A stretch of DNA of 64,000 nucleotides from Taudactylus pleione (Eukaryota > Chordata > Amphibia > Anura > Myobatrachidae): assembly GCA_031769625.1 (NCBI GenBank), contig JAUIMM010000483.1, forward strand, positions 5,152,001 through 5,216,000, written 5' to 3'. The position numbers and the translations under genes are program-made. A model generated the notes under the pieces. That model made no database searches. It saw only the letters and a list, made by a program, of their open reading frames with translations, and was not told the origin of the DNA. Shown here piece after piece: positions 54,130 to 64,000 of the stretch. Within the stretch, counting starts at the first letter, position 1, and each line of letters starts with the position of its first letter.

Positions 54130-54746
54130 CACTAGAGCAAGGCTTGATGGAAGACAGGAGAGCGCGTTTATAGAATACCCCATTGCCAGGCTCCTGTACT
54201 GCCAACCAGTAATTACAACCAGGTGGGGTTTTCTTGGCAAACCTAAGGGAGGAACTTGGGATGGAAAAATATACCTCTCCCCCTCCCTTCCCCTCAAGCC
54301 ACAGTACTTTAGCCCCTACAGCTCTCCAAAATCTAAATGCAGATTTTGTATACAAGTATGAAAGCACCTGTTCCCAGGGAGTGGAAAATACAGTATTGTA
54401 CAAAACTTCATTAAATTCTGTATAGAAGTTTTTAATTTGCAGAGAACATAAAGCGCCTGAAAGACTGCTGGAGCCCAGACGTTTGCAGCATATGTGTGTG
54501 GGCTTGCTGCCGGAACATTTCCACTTCCCAAAATATGCTTTATTAATAAGCTGATTTAATTCCCTTTATTTTAATTTTAATGGTCACTGAAACATGTGAA
54601 AATAGTTCATTATCTGAAGCAGAATCTGTACATTATGAAATATACATACGGATGGAAGAACCGTGTCCCAGCCTGTCCCAGATAGCGACTGTATTTGTGG
54701 AATTAGAATTGAGCATAATTTCCAAAACAGCTCTGGGGGATTTCTT
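54130..54746. other. Intronic sequence, nothing recognised
   Basis: No feature supported. Confidence 0.35.
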
Positions 54747-55091
54747 AAGGTGGCCATACACGGTGAGATTCAAAAGTTGGTCAGACCAGTTGTACGATTT
54801 CCCTTGAAAATTCTTCCCTTCAGATACAGGACGATTTGTATTTAAAATGCAACTATTTCACATAAGACCATACGATTTGATCAATCATATCACACAATGT
54901 GTGTCAATTCGTACACGATCAGTTGAGATCTCTCTGCAAAACCATCTGATCTGCGATCCAACTAGACGACGGCGGGGACGCGCATCGGGGTCACAGAAGA
55001 GTCAAAATACATCTATTTTCAAACGATTGTCCAACCTGTAGAAACTGCCCAAATCGTGTGATCAATCGTCCCGTGTATGGCCAGCATCACC
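54747..55091. mobile_element. MITE with GGCCATACACGG ends
   Basis: GGTGGCCATACACGGTGAG on the left and TCCCGTGTATGGCCAGCATC on the right are inverted over GGCCATACACGG. The interior repeats GATT/AATC and CGTACA words in both senses. Related in style to V1. No clear target duplication. Confidence 0.75.
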
Positions 55092-55369
55092 TTCCCCTGG
55101 TGGAATTTGGCTGTGTTGGGCGCGAAATTGCCCCCTATACTTTTTGTTGCCTCAGGAGTCCTATAGCGTCTTTAGCAAATCGCGCCATTGTTGTCCCACC
55201 CCTATTTACAGGCTGGCAATCTTGTACAAATACACAGCAATCACCATTCCTAGATGTTTCCCCAAAAGATAAAAATAAAATGCGTTTTAGAAACAACAAC
55301 ACACAAATGAAAATATGAGATACCTGGCTTCCCCACGCAAAGCCAGTGAGGGCTATAGCTGGCTGCAGG
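55092..55369. other. Intronic sequence, nothing recognised
   Basis: No feature supported. Confidence 0.35.
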
Positions 55370-55830
55370 GAACCGGTATGTAATCCCGCCGTCGCATGGC
55401 CGGCGGATCAAATCCCGACAGCGCTAGCCTGGCAGGGTTAGAAATCCTGACTGCTTCTAAAGGTAAATGACCCTAATCTACCCCCCCCAACCCTTCCTTA
55501 GGGGTGCCTAAACCTAAGTCTCCCGGAGGTGTGCCTAACCCTAACCCCCCCCCCTTACCCTAGCCTAAACCTAACCCTCCTGGGGGTTGCCTAACCCTAA
55601 GTCCCCCCCGGGAGCCCTAAAACCTAACCCTCTCCACCTCCCCCTCCCGCGGCTGTCCGCGTCCGCGCCCAGCTTACCTTCGTTCAGTATGCTACCGGCG
55701 TAGGTCTAATGACAGGCATCAGGATTTTGACGCTTGTCATTAGTGCCTTGCCAGGATTAGACAGTCGGGAAGCCGGCGGTCGGGATTTCGTCCGTCGGCT
55801 TCCCGACTGCTTTCCGTCTGAAAGCTTCTT
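55370..55830 (-). mobile_element. Telomere-like element (copy T3), - strand
   Basis: The core 55455-55640 is CCTAACCCTAACCC-type repeat with C-runs, the complement of T1 and T2. Flanks include GCTTACCTTCGTTCAG, TGACAGGCATCAGG/GCTTGTCATTAGTGCC and CAGTCGGGAAGCCGGCGG ... CGTCGGCTTCCCGACTG. The last pair forms an inverted repeat and is also seen in T1. Confidence 0.7.
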
Positions 55831-56560
55831 TGGTAAAAAGTTAAAAACAGCTATTTTTTATTATTTACAGATTTAGGGCTCCTCTCCCGATGATAAATAG
55901 ACCACTGTGTTTTTCTGTGAACTTCAAAACATGATTGTATATGTAGTTAGAAAATGTAAACTGTAGGTACAGCTGGGGGCACCGCGAGAAGTTGGGGGGA
56001 GGGTACTACAAAGCCGTAAATGACATCTGCAGTCCCTGGCGCATTCCATAGAAATGTATACCATGACAGGTCATACTCATACACCCTCTAATGACCATGT
56101 ACCTGGGCCCAGCTGATGTCTTAACAGCCCTGGAACCCAGAGCGGCATAAGCTTAAGGCTATATAAGAGTCCTTAGTTTTTTGTAATTGGTTGGAATTTT
56201 GTCAACTGTTGCTAGGTAGATTAGGTTTGTTTTTTGTTTTTATGGTTGGTTGGTTTTGGCTATGAGCGAGCTCTAGAGAGTAGTTTTGGGGGTGCCTTAT
56301 AAGGATGGTGTATGCGTGGCAGCCATCTTTCTGGATGGTGTTTGTCCCCCCCTCCTTTCTCTTTTTCCTTTACTTTCTTGTGTTTGTGTTCATACTAACA
56401 CCACATGTACATTTTAGTGTTGGACGGGAAGGTGCTACAAACCAGCGACCCTCAGGGTATGTGCTCCTTAATGGTTTCTTACACCTTGAGGGGTTGCTAG
56501 TATGGCCTGCCTCTGCAGGAGGACTTTAGGCGCATGTCTCTGCGGACACGCTTGTACTCA
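55831..56560. other. Intronic sequence, little recognised
   Basis: T-rich 56160-56400 followed by TGTTGGACGGGAAGGTGC. Loose similarity to 2130-2470; otherwise nothing. Confidence 0.35.
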
Positions 56561-56568
56561 GCTGTATT

Positions 56569-56921
56569 CAGGGGCGTATCTATAATGGGTGCAGGTTGTG
56601 CTGGGAACAAGGGCCGCTGGGTCCAGGGGGGCCCCGCACCGCACACCCTGCACCCATAATATTACTTACCTCTCCGGAGTCCCATGTCGGCGCGGGGGTC
56701 CAGCGCTGTAAAACTACGCAGTATATTGAAAATGGCCGCTGTGGCCATTTTCCCGGTGCCCTGTGCATACATTATAGACTCTGGGCACACTCTAGTGCCC
56801 AGAGTCTATAACTCCGGCGCTGGCCGCGCACAGCTCAGTGCGCTGCCGGCCGCCGGGCAGAGAGGAGGGGGCCCGTGTCGGAGACTGCACACAGTCCCCC
56901 TCCTCTCTAGAAACGCCCCTG
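56569..56921 (+). mobile_element. hAT-like element, uninterrupted reference (Q2)
   Basis: Ends CAGGGGCGT and ACGCCCCTG, flanked by a perfect 8-bp duplication GCTGTATT (56561-56568, 56922-56929). It is 353 bp. It contains the hairpin AGACTCTGGGCACAC/GTGCCCAGAGTCT and the empty P insertion site AATATTAC at 56658-56665. Confidence 0.95.
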
Positions 56922-56929
56922 GCTGTATT

Positions 56930-58200
56930 ATAGGGGTTGTGAGTCTTCACAGCTCAGCTTACATTGGCCACAGGGGGAGGCGTATCACTCGCTCCCTAAT
57001 TTTGGTTTAATAATCATATGGCTGGTGAAGAGAGTTTGTAGCATCCTGCTTTGCCTCCCAAATTCAGTACAAGCTCAGGGTCATACCTTCAACAAAAGCA
57101 AGTTATGACCATTTAACCAAAGCAGTCTGTGTCTGTGTCGTTAATAGTTTGTTAATAAAGTTATGGACGCCTTATTATTGCAATTCCTGTGTCCATTCAG
57201 TACATTGGAATTCTCGAAAAATACTTAATGCCTATGGATGTCCTGGTACAGACTTGGGGTACAGATGAAGAAATAAGGGCTGACTAACTCTCCTCGCTCC
57301 ACAAAATTATGTGAGGACAACCTACGGCCTACGCCATCTTTATGTCATGTTCAATTTATCTGGTCTTGCAATACTCATCCTTCCATTAGACGATGTGTCA
57401 GCTCTAACTGTACCACAAGCCAATCCCCACCGACTATAATTCTCAGACATAAATGACGGTTACAGCGTGGCCTTTGGTCTGACTCTTTAATTACCAGGTG
57501 TCTCTGATTTATTTGTACGCTGCAGCAAAGGGGAACGATGAAGTAGCTGACCAAATGACCATTAAGCCCCTGGTATGATCACAAGGAAAGCAATCAGTCA
57601 TCCTGTACCTAGATAATTTTCCTCTTATTCATGTAATTGCTGTAACCAAGATTCGTACAACAGCCTTTGGTATTCAAAGGCCTGTTCCCACTTCCCATTA
57701 CATTTCCAATCAAAGGACTTAATGCTTAATTTTATAGAGACAAATGCATTTTAAATAACTGTGCTAAAGACACCAGAAAAGCATAAATATTTTATAAGTA
57801 GATGTTTCACTCATTAGACGGCTAATGTTGGGTTGCAATCGAAGGGGGGAGCGTATTGCAGTCCCCCCCCCCTCCAAGTGTAGCGCAGAATAGGCCACGA
57901 GCTCAGCCATCTGGAAATGATAGTGTTAAAAATTGAAATCGCTAGAAACAAATCCTTCACACTGTTGGATAGGAACCCTTCCGGGGGCAGGCTTCATTTT
58001 TAAAATACTCTTTTAGCTCTTTACTTCCTGGTGCCTCCGTCACAGCTTAAACGAGAACTAAAATGTGTGATGCATTTAGTTTAAAAAAAAACCCGAACCA
58101 TTATTTTGATAATATTTTGATTTATAATAGAATAATAGAATGTTCATATTGTTCTGTGTCAGATGATTTAAAAATGAATCAAGAAATGTTATCTGACATT
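56930..58200. other. Intronic sequence, nothing recognised
   Basis: No gene or complete repeat supported in this 1.3 kb. Confidence 0.35.
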
Positions 58201-58762
58201 TTATATTTATTTATTTATATATTACCAGTTATATTTATTTATTACCAGTTATTTTACGCAATGTTGTATAGAGAATATTTAAGGGGTCTATTTACTAAGC
58301 AGTGTTAGGAGACAGAGTGAAGAGTGATAAGAAAGTGATAAGGTGCCAGCCAATCAGCTACCAAATGTCATTTTTCAAACACAGCCTGTGAGATGACAGT
58401 TGGGAGCTGATTGGCTGGCACCTTATCACTTTTCAGTCTGTCTCCTTAGCAAATAGACCCCACAGTCACTAATGTTCCCTCTTCTCATTAGTAAATAGAC
58501 CCCTTAGTCATTAACATCAGTCCCTGCCCCAGTGGATCTTACAAAATATATCACCTACCACATGGACACACATACACACTGAGATTCATTTCTTGTCAGA
58601 AGTCAATTAGTTTACCAGTATATTTTTGAAAGGAACCTGGAGCACCCCCACGCAAAAAATGGGGAGAACATGCAAACTCCACACATATACGCCTTGGTTA
58701 GGATTTGAACTTATGATCTCAGTGCTGTGAGGCAGTAATGTTAACCACTATGATACCATTTA
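58201..58762 (-). mobile_element. tRNA-derived SINE, split by an A-family MITE (SINE-2)
   Basis: On the - strand the head at 58762 contains TAGTGGTTAACATTACTGCC and a B box AGTTCAAATCC (complement of 58701-58711). The core (complement of GGGGAGAACATGCAAACTCC) and tail to about 58201 follow. A6 interrupts the tail. The head and core align with SINE-1, confirming a family. Confidence 0.82.
58283..58503. mobile_element. A-family MITE, extended subtype (A6), nested in SINE-2
   Basis: Left GGGGTCTATTTACTAAGC, hairpin, first right end AAATAGACCCC at 58451-58461, then ACAGTCACTAATGTTCCCTC and a second right end TTAGTAAATAGACCCC to 58503. Flanks TAA (58280-58282) and TTA (58504-58506). A1 shares the extra segment, so this is an inherited subtype. 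Confidence 0.85.
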
Positions 58763-59430
58763 TAGATGTGAGGACTCAAACTTTCCTGCACATCTCAAAA
58801 AGTCCTACGTTCTTTGGTCTTCTGTTTATTTATTAAAGCCCCCCCCCTCCTGGTTATGCCTATTGCAGGCAGTAGCCTTCAACGGGGGCCTCTTACCCAG
58901 ATGCTTGCCCAGGGCTCCATGAACTACTGGGCAGCCCCCATCCTCTCCCTGATCTCACTGCTGCTTGGTGACACCTTCCGAGCGCGTTACATAAAAATAA
59001 CTGAGCAGCTGTTGTCACCCCTGCGGAGGGTGTCACCCGGCGCGGCTCGCTCCCCCCACACACCCCTAGTGATGCCACTGACAATAAGCATCGATAGAAA
59101 ATCCATTTTCATGGGCTTAATAGATGCCCATGATGTTTTGAACAGTGTGAGAGTTGTAATCCACTGTTTTGTAAATGTTGTGATAACTTACTTTGGTATA
59201 TTTTGTCAACATTCATAATGTCGACATAAACACCATAAATATAGTGTTTATGTTGCAATGTGTACAATACACATAATTTGGTGGTGATTAGTTTGAATTG
59301 CTGGCCATAAATTATATGGGGTTATAATGACACAATGTTCTTATTGGACTAAACACATTTTATTGACTGAACCATATCATGGTCTGCGAATTTGAATGCA
59401 GTTTCTTTGGAGTAAGTACTTAGTGGGTCT
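58763..59430. other. Intronic sequence, nothing recognised
   Basis: The open frame 58814-59218 has no recognisable protein signature and is not called. Confidence 0.35.
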
Positions 59431-59431
59431 A

Positions 59432-59965
<534 letters not shown>

Positions 59966-60846
59966 AAGATCCAAAATTGGTCAAGATTTTTATATTTGGT
60001 CTGTTTAAGTGAAATTTGATCAAAACATGAATTCCTGCATTTTGCCGGCCAGCCTGGATGGCAATTTGCGGCAATACCATTACATGTGTAATTACATTAC
60101 GGCATTTAGTGTCTTCCTGCATTTAATTGCAGATCTTGACCTTTTGGTATGGCTATGATAAGTGTACAGTACTCCTAATTCGGAAATTATTTTGGTTTAT
60201 TATGTTCCTGCAATTTACTGTAGGTGTATGCTCTGGTATTTATTACAATGAAGAGTGTTACCTTTGTGTCTTGTACTATACTTATTGACATTCCTGTTAT
60301 TAGGTTAGGATGTAATTGTTAACATTTGTCTTCATTAAGGTCTTGCTAAATTTACTATCACTGACCCTTCACATCGCTATCGTGCGTTGGTTTTCATGCT
60401 AAGTATCATTGGGTGAATTTGGTCATGTGTTCGCTTGTCATAAGGGCAGGTCACCTCAGTGTGTTGGCTGATCCTACCCTACTGGCACTGGTTTGCCCCT
60501 AGTGGGGGACATTTCTACAGGTAATGTGAAACCTATGGATGAGTTCCGTGAGTGCTCCTTGGGAATACACCAATGAAGGATTGTGGATCTTGCCGTGTTG
60601 AGCCAAGCAGGCAGTATGCTATGTAACTCTGAGTGCCATAAGGAAAGGGCATGACAAGTACTAATTTCAATGGGTCCATTGAAGGTTATGCAGTAGTGCT
60701 CCATGTCAAACAGGCTAAATGGCCGCCATAACCAAAATGTCTGCCCTAATCACGCTAGATCAATACAGAAAAGTGGTCCTAGAGACGTGGTGAAACTCAC
60801 CCCCCTCCCCCACCCATCCTCTGCGCTATCTTAATAAAGGAACAGT
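59966..60846. other. Intronic sequence, nothing recognised
   Basis: No feature supported. Confidence 0.35.
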
Positions 60847-61396
60847 GGGGGTCATTCAGACCCGCTCGCGAGCGGCAGTACGCTAGCAAGTGGGTTGATG
60901 TTCCCCACTGCGCATGCGCACGACGGAGGGAGCTCCGTCGTGCGCATGCGCGAGACCCGGACTGCGACAGCCAAGCTGTCGCTCCGGGTCTCGCACCAAA
61001 GGGGGCGTGGTGTCGATGTTGATTGACAGCACACCCCCTTTGGTGGGCGTGCTGGGGGCATGCCTGCCAGACGGAGGCGTTCCCATGGGAACGCCTACCG
61101 TCTGAAGCCGGCCCCACTGACATCACTAGTGATGTCAGTGGGAGTGATTTTGGCTCTGATAGAGCCAAAATCACTCCAGGGCTTGCGGCAGCGAGACCCT
61201 ACCACAGGGTCTCCGTCGCAAGCCCGATGGTCGCGATGGTCAAGACCATCGCGACCATCATCATGGACGCTCGCTATAGCTGTGGGTGGTAACCCACAGC
61301 TATGCGAGCGTCCATGAGGACGCTCCAAAAAAAGGTAGGAGGGCCCTGATTCAGAGCGAGCGCTCTGGTCAGAGCATTCAGCTCTGAATCAGGCCC
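60847..61396 (+). mobile_element. Harbinger-like element, B subfamily (B5)
   Basis: Left GGGGGTCATTCAGACCCGCT, right CAGCTCTGAATCAGGCCC, flanks AGT and TGT. At 550 bp it is collinear with B1 and B3 (CGACGGAGGGAGCTCCGTCG, CACTGACATCACTAGTGATG, GATGGTCGCGATGGTC). Confidence 0.9.
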
Positions 61397-61522
61397 TGTG
61401 TGTGCCGCAAAAAGGGTGTGGTCTTGGAAGAAAGGGGCGTGGTCATACAATAGTATCCCCAATTCAAATTAAGCTACACAGTAGCACAATCTTATTCACA
61501 TTACACAGCACATAGTGCCCCT

Positions 61523-62419
61523 CAGGGGCGTAACTAGGCCTAGCGGGGCCCCATAGCAAAATTTTCACGTCCCCCCTAGTTTTTGTGTGATAGACATTCT
61601 TGTGGAAAAACACGAGGATACAACAGGACTGTGACTAGGTGCAGGTAATGGTGGGGGGGGTTGGGGGCGAGAATACAGAGACAGAACTGTGAATAGGTGT
61701 AGGCAATGGGGGGGGGGTTGGGGGTGAGGATACAAAGACAGGTGTAGGCAATGGGGGGGGTTGGGGGTGAGGATACAAAGACAGGTGTAGGTAATGGGGG
61801 AAGTGTTTAGGTTGGATGTGAGGATTAATGATCTGGCTAAATATGCCCAGGCTGATCTGACATTTCGTTACATGAAAATACAACACAGTTCTGCCTAGCA
61901 GGAGGTGAGAACTTACAGTTCGGTTGTGTCCAGCTGCTGTGCTGTCTTACGCTGTGTCCGCGGCTGCCTCAAGTACTGTGACGGTTACAGTCAGGGTGAT
62001 TGCCGCACATACTGCATTTTCTTCGAGCAGGCAACGTGGGTGTAAAGCCGGGATGATTAAAGGTGGGTGGTATTATGAGATCGATCTGTAATGGTGGGAA
62101 ATATGAATGTGTCCGCGGCACCGTCTGCGAGCCAATCGCGGCTCATGGGCCGGCAGTCAATCAGGAGCAGCTGCTCCTGATTGGCTGCAGGTCGCGGACC
62201 GCCCCTAACAAAATGACGAGGTGCAGGCAGTCGTGTCATAGTGACACAGTCTGACTGCCTCCCGCCCTCCCGCAAATCTGCATGTCACTGGCCCAGAGTA
62301 TCTATAGAATCAGCCCTGGCTGGCCGGACACCCTAGGTGCAGGGGAATGGCTGGGCCCCGGAGATGGACCAGGCCCCATAGCAGCAGCACCCCCTGCACC
62401 TACGGTAGTTACGCCAGTG
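61523..62419. mobile_element. hAT-like element, CGTAACTAG type (Y2), nested
   Basis: Ends CAGGGGCGTAACTAGGCC and GGTAGTTACGCCAGTG are inverted. Flanks GTGCCCCT (61515-61522) and GTGGCCCT (62420-62427) match at 7 of 8. The interior holds a GGGGGGGTTGGGGGTGAGGA tandem (61645-61800) and a perfect 26-bp palindrome (62158-62183). Y1 at 40756 is a shorter relative. Confidence 0.87.
62158..62183. repeat. Perfect 26-bp palindrome in Y2
   Basis: CAATCAGGAGCAG is followed directly by its complement CTGCTCCTGATTG. Confidence 0.92.
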
Positions 62420-62439
62420 GTGGCCCTGATTCACATTAC

Positions 62440-62860
62440 ACCACATACTGTTATGACATACAGTAGTGCCCCTTATACACAATGCCCACAGTAGTAGTGC
62501 CTATAATACACATAATGCCCACAGTAGTAATGCCCCTTATACAATGCCCACTGTAGTGGTGCCTCTAATACACATAATGCCCACTTTAGTAATGCCCCTT
62601 ATACAATGCCCACTGTAGTGGTGCCCCTTATGTAGTGCCTACAGTAGTGGCGCCCCTTATGCAGTGCCCACAGTGGTAGTGCCTCTTATGCAGAGCACAC
62701 AGTAGTGGTGCCCCTTATGCAGAGCCCCCAGGAGTGGTGCCCCTTATGCAGTGCCCCCAGGAGTGGTGCCCCTTATGCAGTGCCCCCATTAGTGCCCCCA
62801 GTGGTAGTGCCCCTTGTAGTAATGCCCTAGTGCCTCCAGTAGTAGTGCCCCTTACACAAA
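62440..62860 (+). repeat. AGTAGTGCCCCTTATACA minisatellite in R2
   Basis: Units of about 17-20 bp (CCCACAGTAGTGGTGCCCC + TTATGCAGTG) become C-richer to the right, as in the array of Z. Confidence 0.88.
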
Positions 62861-63190
62861 AAAAATAACAATACTTACATTAAGCCCCACTCCTGCGTCC
62901 GCTGCTGTCCATCTGGCTACCCGCTCCTCATGACGTCTCTCCCATAGTGCACACTGCGGTCGCTGGAGCTCGAGTGAACTCCAGCCTCTGGCTGCCATGT
63001 AGGGAAGGAGCCGGATGCCCGCTGGTAAAAAAAAATCTCAAAGGGCGCCCGGCAACTCCCTGCTGCGAAGGGCTGACTGGCCGGGTTAGGTGTGCTGGAG
63101 CAGGCAGGACTGGTTCCGTCTCCAAATAGAACTGACGGACGCACTCCCACCCTGTTCCGGCCCACTTTAACCCCTGCGGTAGACCTCTCG

Positions 63191-64000
63191 CCGCCTTACA
63201 AAATAACAGAGCCCTCGGTCACCAATTGAATTGTGCATAAAAAATAAACTTAACATAGTGTCAAATATTTCCCTGGGCACAGAGGCTGCTTTAAATGATG
63301 CTTACATCAATGGTTAGTTACTTAAATATATTTAAAAGGAAAACTGTGTGGTACGTGTGTGATAACCGGTGAGCTGCCTCAGGAAAAGTTTTAATTGAAA
63401 ACCATTATAGCTGTCCTTAACATAAAAAGACTTTTTAATTAATCCCATGGCTGCCGGAGACACTGCGGGATGCGTTGCTCGTCCCTTTTAGAAGTCGATA
63501 GGTTAAAGAGTCTCCGTGAACTGATATAGGCTCCCATGAGGGACAGAATTTGTGAGTTATCTATGATGAGCTGAAATACTGTCATTGTCCATGTGGCCAA
63601 ATTGATTCTCTATATAGAACTTTGTCTTTTGAAAGATAGCTGCAGCACAGAATGTAACCATTGACTGCTGATGAACTGTGGACACCAACCAAATAGGGGA
63701 GTGGGTACTTTGGTCCTGCTTACCTGCCCCCACTCCCCCACTAACAGGACGTGGATATGGCTTCACAATGTGGTTTTGGTACTCATACCTACCTTGTGCT
63801 TTTTATTTAGAGGCAGGATGCTGTAAGTATCCACCAAAATAAGGGTCTGCCCAACACCCTCTTTCCACTGGTAGTTGCTATAGGTATTTAGGAACCTGCT
63901 CTGCGCACAACCTCTTGCAGCTGGTTCTTATTTTATTATGGGACACTATCCTAACCACAGCGAGAAGATGTACCACCATCCTGCAAACTTTTTGTTGCTT
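63191..64000. other. Intronic sequence, nothing recognised
   Basis: No gene or complete repeat supported at the right edge. Confidence 0.35.

Larger units (their letters stand above)
61400..63190 (-). mobile_element. Element related to R1, interrupted by Y2 (R2)
   Basis: 62440-63175 is the reverse-strand counterpart of R1: AGTAGTGCCCCTTAT array, AATACTTACATTAAGCCCC, GCGTCCGCTGCTGTCC, CATGACGTCTCTCCCATAGTG, then CCCACTTTAACCCC. 61470-61522 (GCACAATCTTATTCACATTA) matches 49848-49880 of Z instead. Outer ends are not clear. It is split by Y2 at 61523-62419. Confidence 0.7.

Overview
The window reads as vertebrate nuclear DNA, most likely from an anuran amphibian with a large, transposon-rich genome. 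The evidence is one spliced exon of a vertebrate cadherin, tRNA-derived SINEs, and dense non-autonomous PIF/Harbinger-like and hAT-like elements of the kind common in frogs. No species can be named from the sequence. I see no bacterial, plasmid, CRISPR or viral gene and no intact transposase or reverse transcriptase.

The only coding sequence I can support is one 206-bp internal exon on the + strand (43760-43965). It encodes part of a cadherin prodomain that best matches T-cadherin (CDH13), at the position of exon 3 in the human gene. The window is therefore best read as the end of one very long intron (1-43759), one exon, and the start of the next long intron (43966-64000). That fits the known very large size of CDH13. 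The exon is bracketed by transposons: a 146-bp element ends 229 bp upstream, and a ~549-bp element begins about 9 bp after the splice donor.

The introns are a patchwork of short inverted-repeat elements. (1) At least 14 copies have GGGCCTGATTCAG-type ends and 3-bp target duplications; they fall into ~600-bp and ~480-550-bp subfamilies. (2) Six or seven copies are ~180-bp palindromic elements with GGGGTCTATTTACTAAGC ends. (3) Several hAT-like families have 8-bp target duplications, many of them perfect. (4) Two tRNA-headed SINEs lie on the - strand, with further fragments. (5) One family is filled with degenerate GGTTAGGGTTAGGCA motifs that mimic telomere repeat.

Many insertions are nested, so relative ages can be read directly. 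The clearest cases are a three-level nest at 46352-47568 and an insertion at 15565 whose empty site survives in a paralogous element at 56569.

Tandem arrays include a 28-29-bp minisatellite of ~1.65 kb (19040-20697), a 43-bp array with two levels of higher-order repeat (21785-22730), and C-rich or G-rich arrays carried inside mobile elements. The long open frames over these arrays are artefacts of repetition. Boundaries come from reading inverted ends and duplications by eye; entries with clear duplications should be accurate to a few bases, the others are approximate.
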